From Arabidopsis thaliana (taxonomy: Eukaryota > Streptophyta > Magnoliopsida > Brassicales > Brassicaceae): 64,000 nt of DNA. Each line of letters starts with the position of its first letter. Positions within the stretch are counted from its first letter, which is position 1. The position numbers and the translations under genes are program-made. The stretch lies in the NCBI RefSeq assembly GCF_000001735.4, contig NC_003075.7, positions 1,985,001-2,049,000 on the forward strand, read 5' to 3'. Shown here in pieces: positions 57,958 through 64,000 of this stretch. The notes beneath the pieces were generated by a model. It did no database searches, had not been told where the DNA came from, and saw only the letters and a program-made list of their open reading frames with translations.

Positions 57958-58198
57958 TTGCTGATGTAGTACAAAGTTAACAATATATATATATATATTT
58001 TTTTTTGATTAATATTACGAAACTCAAAAACAAATACTTAACACGAAATAAAATGAAACTGAAATACTTGTTTTTTGTTTTTTTAATTTAAATAAAACAG
58101 AAACTAGACTAATGTAGAAACTGATTCAGAAAGTAAGCCAGGCTATAAGAAACGATGAAACCTGGCAAAGGAAGTGCAACTGCGCTCTGATACCAAGA

Positions 58199-58738
58199 TG
58201 ATACAAGACTCGGTGGTGAGCTTGTATCTGATAGAGATGGTGGCTTCACAAGCTGGCGGTCGCTTCTCTCTTGTGAAGGAAAGATGGTCGAAGATGGAGA
58301 TCTAACATGATGGCGATCGGTTCTCTTGTGTGGGATCTATTAGAGGGGAAGTGCTGGCGGATTGAAGTACACCACAGAGATGTGATAAGTCTCTGATACA
58401 GTACACGAACTTGGCCTTGGTGAATTGCACACACAAGACAAAGAACAAGCTTATTCTCTTAAGAACATTTAAAGAGAAGAAGTGAGAAAATGCGGTTCTT
58501 TATTGATAATCAAAGGTGAAAAATCGTTCAACTGTTGCAGGGGGACTTTATAAGAGTCTATCAGCTATCCCTAAGGCCAAAATTAAATGTAAAAACGCAA
58601 AAGGAAACAAATTTAAATCAAAACACAAAAACCATTGTTTTAAGAAAGAAATAAGCTAAAATAAGGAAACTAATTAAGTTCTCTTGAGGAGCACGATTGA
58701 GAACGATTCTAGCCGTTGTCTGGGCTGTGTGGACCTGC
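58199..58738 (-). repeat. LTR of the truncated Gypsy element
   Basis: Begins TGATACAAGACTCGG on the + strand next to the primer-binding site; the far end is set near GACCTGCA at 58738 because TG...CA ends are expected. On its left lie primer-binding site and gag, but on its right lies the C-terminal tail of a Gypsy polyprotein in the same orientation, an arrangement expected of a shared LTR between two tandem copies. Confidence 0.6.
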
Positions 58739-58904
58739 AAAGATAATATAAACTGAATAAACCTTACCTAGATGCGTTTTAGGCCCATGTCGCCTGAGTC
58801 ACTTCCTGTAGTACTTCTTGAGGTACTTCTGGAGTCAAGTCTTGTGCTCGTTTGTTGGTTGGTTCCTTGAAGTAGGGGTCTTTCTGGAGTTCCTCTTGAG
58901 TAGC

Positions 58905-60183
58905 TTAATCAACGTCTTCGAGCTCTTCCATGTCCTTTATGTCTTGTTCTTGATCTTGACTCTCTCGATCACTTGCAGATGTGACACTTGAATCGTTCGT
59001 CTCTTGAAGCTCCAAAGTCTTCTCTTGGTTTCTAGAGGTCCTTGAACCTGTCAAATGATATTTCATACTTGGGGGAGTAGTTCGTTCAAGACTCATTTGG
59101 GTGAATGCTTCAACAAGCTCTTGTTCGCCTATTAGATCATATCCGGTATGGGGTGCTACGAACCAGTTTACTCCTAGCTCTAGGGAGCTCAAAATATCTT
59201 GCACAACTAAGTTGAACCTTTTCTTCAATTGTTTAGCCTTTGAACGTGTCATGATACCCTCCGGGACTTCTGGTACAGGATGTAGTATAAGATGTGGTAC
59301 AGGATGTAGTTCAACGGTTTGTGAAGTAAGGTTGATGTCCGCATCAACCATGAAATAATAGAATGGTCCACATGGTGGGTGTATAGGTCCACAAATGTCG
59401 TCTTGGGCTCGTTCAAGGAATTCTGGTAATTGTTTAGTAATTTTACTTGGCGATAGCCTTATAATCAATTTTCCTAGAGAACACACAACACATGTTCTTT
59501 TATTCCCTTGATAAATCTCTTGGGATTTCATTGAATGTCCATATGAGCTCTCTATAATTGTTTGCATCATCGTGGTGCCTGGGTGACCAAGCTGATCGTG
59601 CCACAATGTGAAATCGTCATGATCTCTTTTGATAACATGATGTGATTCTATGTATGATGCAATCCTGATGGGAGTCTTGTTAATTTCTCCAAAATGTGTT
59701 TTTTTCCCCAAATTTTTCAGAAGTGATACACATGTACTTCTTCCATTCTCAGTTGCAGACTGAGTGTCATATCCACGAAGGATATCCATGAAGGTATATA
59801 TTTTTGAAACTCAACAAAAGTTTTTTTGAATTTGGAGAAAATAATGCATTATTTATCGAGAACTTTGTCTTAACAGGTAATCCAAAATTTGCTTTACTCG
59901 TCCCTTCAATTAAGTCTGTGGGACCTGATATGTTAACTCCAACTTTTGTTGATTTCAAATCAGAGAAATATTTTTTATGTTTTAGAATAGTGTGCGTTGT
60001 TCTACTATCTGGTATGCAAATATCTCCAAGGTTTGCCTTGGATATTGTTCCATTTGTAATGTGATCCATTTCCTCAATATGTTCTGCGAGGTTCACTTCC
60101 TTTCCTTTTCCCTTGGCGGATTCTTTGTATAGAGCACACAGATGTGCTGGAGTTCGGCATACCTAAGACCAATGTTCCTTAGT
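58905..60183 (-). pseudogene. Chimeric Copia (protease to integrase start) and Gypsy tail
   Basis: From 60183 to about 59340 on the - strand the protein is Copia-like: HWS-VCRTPAHLC zinc-knuckle remnant, IPDSRTTHTILKHKKYF around the protease site (Asp-Ser-Arg in place of Asp-Ser-Gly), LLSFKNIYLHGY, then FTLWHDQLGHPGTTMM and CVVCSLGKLIIR of GAG-pre-integrase, and DICGPIHPPCGPFYYFMVDA of the integrase start. At about 59345 it changes in frame to a Gypsy-type C-terminal tail (EGIMTRSKAKQLKKRFN ... QDILSSL, then acidic residues), ending at 58905-58907. The 294-codon frame 59789-58905 is open across the switch. A break near 59780 separates it from the 60096 frame. Confidence 0.7.
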
Positions 60184-60185
60184 GT

Positions 60186-60636
60186 TGTGGATGTCGGATC
60201 TCGTCAGTTTGCCCCGACCCAAGATCCATCATCATCAATCAGTGGGCTCAAAACGGTGGGCCTGAAACCACCCGTGACGAAGTGGGCATCGAGGGCCCAT
60301 TTGAGGCCCAGTACGCGTAAGAGTATCTGCGTGTTACGTAACAGAAAATCACCGGACTAAATGAGGATGCGTTAATATGGGAAGTGGCAGTTTGAAACGT
60401 AAACATTAATGAGGCATGATTTGTGGCGTAATTCAAGCGTTCAGTTACTTCGTAGATATTCGATTTGATTGTATAAATAGAACTCGATCATCATTTATAA
60501 GGGGGACAGAAAAAATTACTATACAATAGAATTCCAATTAACTGAAATATTGTCCGATTTAATCTTAGCTCGGCTAACAAGGTTAAAGGTCCTCGTAACA
60601 TCCACAAATTCCTAATTGCGGATTCTGACATCCACA
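60186..60636 (+). repeat. 5' LTR of the right-edge Tat-type element
   Basis: 451 bp, TGTGGATGTCGG ... TGACATCCACA. The outer 10 bp are inverted (TGTGGATGTC / GACATCCACA). A TATA-like TATAAATAGAAC sits at about 60473-60484. Confidence 0.85.
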
Positions 60637-60744
60637 ATTTAGTGCTAAAAGGAGGAGAGATTAAATCTTTTACTTCATAGCTTCGGTTAAATCACCATGA
60701 GCACCAGCGACAACCAAAGTTCCGGCGACCAAGCCTCCACTTAG
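60637..60744 (+). pseudogene. Primer-binding site and gag start remnant
   Basis: ATTTAGTGCTAAAAGGAGGA follows the LTR, aligned with the primer-binding site at 16993. An ATG at 60697 opens MSTSDNQSSGDQAST and ends at TAG 60742-60744. After this no gag or pol sequence is seen, so the deletion joint lies just downstream. Confidence 0.65.
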
Positions 60745-60956
60745 TTATTTTCCGGCTAACACTAAAACCGAGTCTATCTCGTAATTCGGAAAATTAAACC
60801 AAGTAAACATAAAACGGTCTCCACGATCTTAAATAAGTTAAAAAAAACAATAGAGTTAAGGCCTCTCTGGCCAGGTTCAAAAAAGAAAAATAAGTTTTGA
60901 AACAAAACGGGGGGTCACTGCGGACCAACACAACCCCGACTCAAACATAAACTTTT

Positions 60957-63308
60957 TTACTCTGCAGCTTCGGAGTTCTTCTCAACGTCAACAGGGAACA
61001 TGGCGGCGATTCCTGCTTCGGCGGCTGTGTCCTTGTTGGTTCCATGCTTGTCTATGATTAACACTTCATCTGAAGCGTTGGAATCTGCAATCACTTCGGG
61101 TGGGGTATCTGCCAGAAGCGAGGTGGGCTCAACAGGGTTTGGACGTGGGGTCTTTGGTTCGGCAGCCTTTTGTGCGAACTTAATTTCGTCTGCACGAACC
61201 GATTCAAGTTCTTCAGCTATGCTGGGTATTTCCCCCTTCTCGATCTCTTCGAGGAGCTCCCTGTTCACCTTGACTTCTGCAGCTCGAATATTAGCAGCCT
61301 CAACTTCATCAGATTGGACATAGAAAGTCCCATATTTCGAGGAGAAGTCTGTCAATTGAGCTCGGACCTTCCTTTTCTCCTCTTGCCTCGCAGCGTGGAG
61401 CATTACAGACTGACCTTCCTCGAGTTTTTTCATCCTCTCCTCGCACGCAAGAAGTTCGGCCCTTGATCGGTTTTCATTTTCAATGGTCGTCGGATAGGCG
61501 TTCTTGCCCGATTCGAGTTTTGCGGAGAGATCGGTGTTAGAAATCTCAAGAGTTTGAACCTTAGCTTCTGCGGCTCTCATACGGCTAAGTACACTATTAG
61601 CCCGATCCACCATACGAGCGTTCTCCTCCTCGTTTTGCTTATAACTCTCAATCTCCTTATCCTTCTCGAAGAGCTGGTCCTCGTGACTGAGGAAGGCATA
61701 GTTAAACTCCTGGACAGCCTAATAATAAAAGTGGTTAGGGAATACAAACCAGTGAGAAGTGAACTTGTTTTCTGATAAAGTTTATTTACCTCGCCAAGTT
61801 TCTCCCGGTTGGTTGCCTTAAGTTCCGCTAGGGGTGGCATGATCGCTCTGGGGTGAACGAGTGTCCTAAGCGTGTCAGCGAAGGGCATCGGAGGAGCTGA
61901 GACAATTCAAAAAATACGTATAAGTGATTGACGGATTGATAAAACCTTCAAAGGCAACGACTTAGAACACGAGCTTACCAGGCAAAGGAGATGTGGTGCG
62001 ACGCTGCGAGTAGCGGGACTCAGACACCCTGGAGGAGAGAACAACGAGATCTTGCGAATCTCCCTTTTTGTTTTTCCCCTTCTGCTGGTTTTGACCAGTC
62101 TCTTTTGCCTCATTTCCGGCGCGTGAAGAGCGGGAAGGAGAGCGAGCATCGGTCTCTGAATGCTTCCTCTTCTTGTCAGCATCCCGCTTTGTGGGCTCCT
62201 TATCCGGAGTATTCTTGTTCGACGTCCTTGCCTCCGAGGTGGAGATCTTGGGACCCTTTCCGGACAAAGCGGAAGACTTCTGACGAGTTCCGGAGTCGTC
62301 CTCATTTTGAGGCTGCTTGGCTTTGTCGAGAGCACGAAGTTTGCTGTCCTCAAGAGTTCCAGCCATTACCACCTTGTCTGACTGAAGCCGCTCCTTTTCT
62401 TTCCTCGCCCTTTCTCTTTCCATCTTCTTCTCAGCACAGTACGAGGAGGATGCCATCTCTGCTTCGGAGAATATTCGGGGTTGAAAAGGAGGTGAAGAGG
62501 TAGCAGTCCTAGAGCGAAGTCTTCGCCCTCATGCTCGAATTTTGTCGTTTGTCAGAGCTTCCCAAACTAAGTCTTGACGACAGAAACTGGAGAAGTGAGC
62601 AGCGAAGGTTTTCGAGATAGGGGATTTCTCAACTCGAGCTGCGAAAACAAAATAAAACGTTGATCAGCTTGTGAAAACAAAATTTTTACAAGTTCAAAAT
62701 AAATCATCCTAAGGTCGCCATCTACCAGCTCGAGCAGCCCATTCATAAACAAAGAGATCGGTCTTATTCCCAAAGGTGAGCTCGTTTACGAGGAAAAAGA
62801 AAAAAGATTTTCTCCAGTTTTCATCTTTCTCTGCGAAATCCTCAAACACACGGAAACCTTTTCGAGGAGATAAGAAGAAGGTCCCTGTCCCCGAAGTGCG
62901 ACCTTTTTTCACAGCTTATAGTTGAAGGAGGTCGGGTAGTGAAAGAAGAAATCCATCTTCTTCTGCCAGAGTGAGAAGACTTAGGATGGTGCGAATAATG
63001 TTCGGACATAGCTGAGGCAACGCTATTCCGAACTCATGCATAAACTCGATGAGGATGTCAGGAAGAGGGAAGTAAAGGCCGCATTCCGAGAAGAAAATTT
63101 CGAATGCGCAAGTATGTCCAGCAGGGGGAGATTCGGGAGAGTCTGTCGGTTCGGGAGATATTAAACTGATTTGTGTCGAGATCTGATGGGCCCCTCTAAG
63201 TAAGGCGAGTCTTCTCGAGGTTGAAAGTGAGGTTTTATATTTCCCGAACTGACCCTCGATCGAGTACACCTCGCGGCTTATTTTCTTCGGAGGCATGACA
63301 AAGACCAA
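60957..63308 (-). CDS. Antisense gene with Transposase_28-like domain and coiled coils
   Basis: Spliced gene on the - strand inside the element. The likely ATG is at 63296 (MPPKKISREVYSIEGQ). The first part has the pattern of the 'putative gypsy type transposon' family (PF04195): GHTCAFEIFFSECGLYFPLPDILIEFM, GIALPQL, LTLAEEDG; one stop (62916-62918) interrupts it before GRTSGTGTFFLSPRKGFR and FFFFLVNELTF. Introns: about 62730-62639, one near 61960-61890, and about 61788-61720, all with GT-AG ends. The middle is Lys/Ser-rich (MERERARKEKERLQ, DKKRKHSETDARSPS). The last exon (to the stop at 60957-60959) is a long acidic coiled coil (MRAAEAKVQTLEISN, EERMKKLEEGQSVM, NRELLEEIEKGEIPS). Only one clear stop is seen over some 650 codons. 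Function is not known. Confidence 0.65.
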
Positions 63309-63699
63309 AGACTTCGGGGATTCTGTGAAAGACGATCTGGAGGCTATTCGGTTCAGTAAAATTCAAGAACACGATGAAGATCTTCTTCAGTGCTTCAAGA
63401 ACACCGAAACGATTTTCGCCGAGATCTGGGAAATAAGCGGTTGTGCCGACGGTGATTTTAACGAGAACCGCAGCGGAGAGAGAAGAATAACAGTGGCAAA
63501 TAGCGAAACCGTCGGAATCAGCGCTGAAAATCTATGAATCGATAAGGATTTTCGATCGAGGAACACCCCGTTTAAACCCTAAGCGAGCCTAAACTAAAGA
63601 ATTTCCGGCAAGATTCATAGCGTCTAAAGAACAGAAGCAGAAACAGAGAAAGGAGCGAGAGAATTTACCTGGAAAGACTTGAAGATGAGTTGCTGGTTC

Positions 63700-63705
63700 T
63701 TATAA
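63700..63705 (-). promoter_or_regulatory. TATA-like box of the antisense gene
   Basis: On the - strand ATTTATAAGAACC lies about 400 bp upstream of the ATG at 63296, with an AG|GTAAATTC donor-like site 37 bp downstream (about 63667), so a 5' untranslated intron is possible. Use is inference. Confidence 0.4.
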
Positions 63706-64000
63706 ATGAAAGTGAAGAGGACGAGGGATTGATTTGATTAAATAGAGGACGAACGAGCGGGAAAAAGGAAACCCTAGGATCACGAAATGTCACACTCTTC
63801 CCGATAAAATCTCAAAACTCGCGGAATTTTATTTCCTGTTTTACCTCGAGCCTATGCAGTTAAGGAAAGAAATCCCGAGCTGGCGCCGTAATTGCTAGGA
63901 TCACGGGCTGAAATCGATTTAAGTCTCCGAATTGATTTCTCTCTTTCAAAGACTTGGGGGGTAAAATGTGGATGTCGGATCTCATCAGTTTGCCCCGACC

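Larger units (their letters stand above)
55440..58738 (-). mobile_element. Chromovirus-like Gypsy element, 3' truncated
   Basis: Reading on the - strand: LTR (about 58738-58199, ending GTATCA), a primer-binding site with TGGTATCAGAGC (about 58196-58185, the usual initiator-Met tRNA type), gag (57957-56642), protease (around 56640-56400) and the first half of reverse transcriptase, which stops at about 55440. RNase H, integrase and the 3' LTR are missing. Clade assignment (Reina or CRM type) is from reverse transcriptase wording only. Confidence 0.8.
60186..64000 (+). mobile_element. Tat-type non-autonomous LTR element, runs off the window
   Basis: 5' LTR 60186-60636, primer-binding site, a 16-codon gag start, then directly the antisense gene region, the polypurine tract (ACTTGGGGGGTAAAA, 63952-63966) and the first 34 bases of the 3' LTR from 63967, which match the 5' LTR start (TGTGGATGTCGGATCTC) at all but one position. 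No protease, reverse transcriptase, RNase H or integrase lies between the LTRs. The left flank is Copia coding DNA (target-site bases AGTGT, 60181-60185); the right flank is outside the window. Confidence 0.88.

Noticed and set aside
60957-62503. The antisense coiled-coil gene as an ordinary host gene captured by chance
   Set aside because: The same position and plan occur in a second Tat-type element of this window, so it belongs to the element family.

Overview
The window is plant nuclear DNA from the family Brassicaceae, most likely Arabidopsis or a close relative. The evidence is a run of spliced plant genes on the + strand, in the order AAA ATPase, small Cx9C-type protein, signal peptidase 25 kDa subunit, PUX4-type UBX protein and RLP46-type receptor-like protein. 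From memory this order matches A. thaliana At4g04180 to At4g04220 on the short arm of chromosome 4; no alignment was possible here. No tRNA, rRNA or CRISPR array was recognised.

Layout. (1) 1-12500: a 14-bp tandem array beside a decayed Mutator-like (MULE) transposase on the - strand; a 5'-truncated Copia element; a TIR-NBS resistance pseudogene that flanks the Copia element and is cut again by a solo LTR; a short 3' remnant of another LTR element. (2) 12500-35325: a nested transposon block. It holds a LINE ORF1 fragment fused to an internally deleted Athila-like element, then a CACTA (En/Spm) element with two transposase-type genes. Gene 1 is split by a nearly whole 9.8-kb Tat-lineage Gypsy element (TSD ATGCG) and gene 2 by a 2.46-kb LTR unit (TSD CTAAC). 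The 3' end of a LINE follows, with a poly(A) tract 147 bp before the next start codon. (3) 35400-51000: a gene island of five intact-looking genes whose spliced reading frames close exactly (600, 184, 194, 303 and 811 aa). Intergenic space holds MITE-like and degenerate TTCGG/AACCG-rich repeats. (4) 51357-64000: a 1.8-kb Harbinger-like TIR element, LTR element tails, a truncated Gypsy element on the - strand, a chimeric Copia/Gypsy reading frame, and at the right edge a second Tat-type element whose 3' LTR runs off the window.

The most interesting theme is that both Tat-type elements carry, between the coding region and the 3' LTR, a spliced gene on the opposite strand with its own TATA-like box. 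In the right-hand element gag-pol is almost wholly deleted while this antisense gene remains, giving a non-autonomous unit of two LTRs plus one antisense gene. Other points are an intron in the signal peptidase gene with a U12-type ATATCCTT donor and apparently AT-AA ends, a Cx9C-x9-Cx9C pattern in the 184-aa protein, and loss of catalytic residues in two reverse transcriptases.
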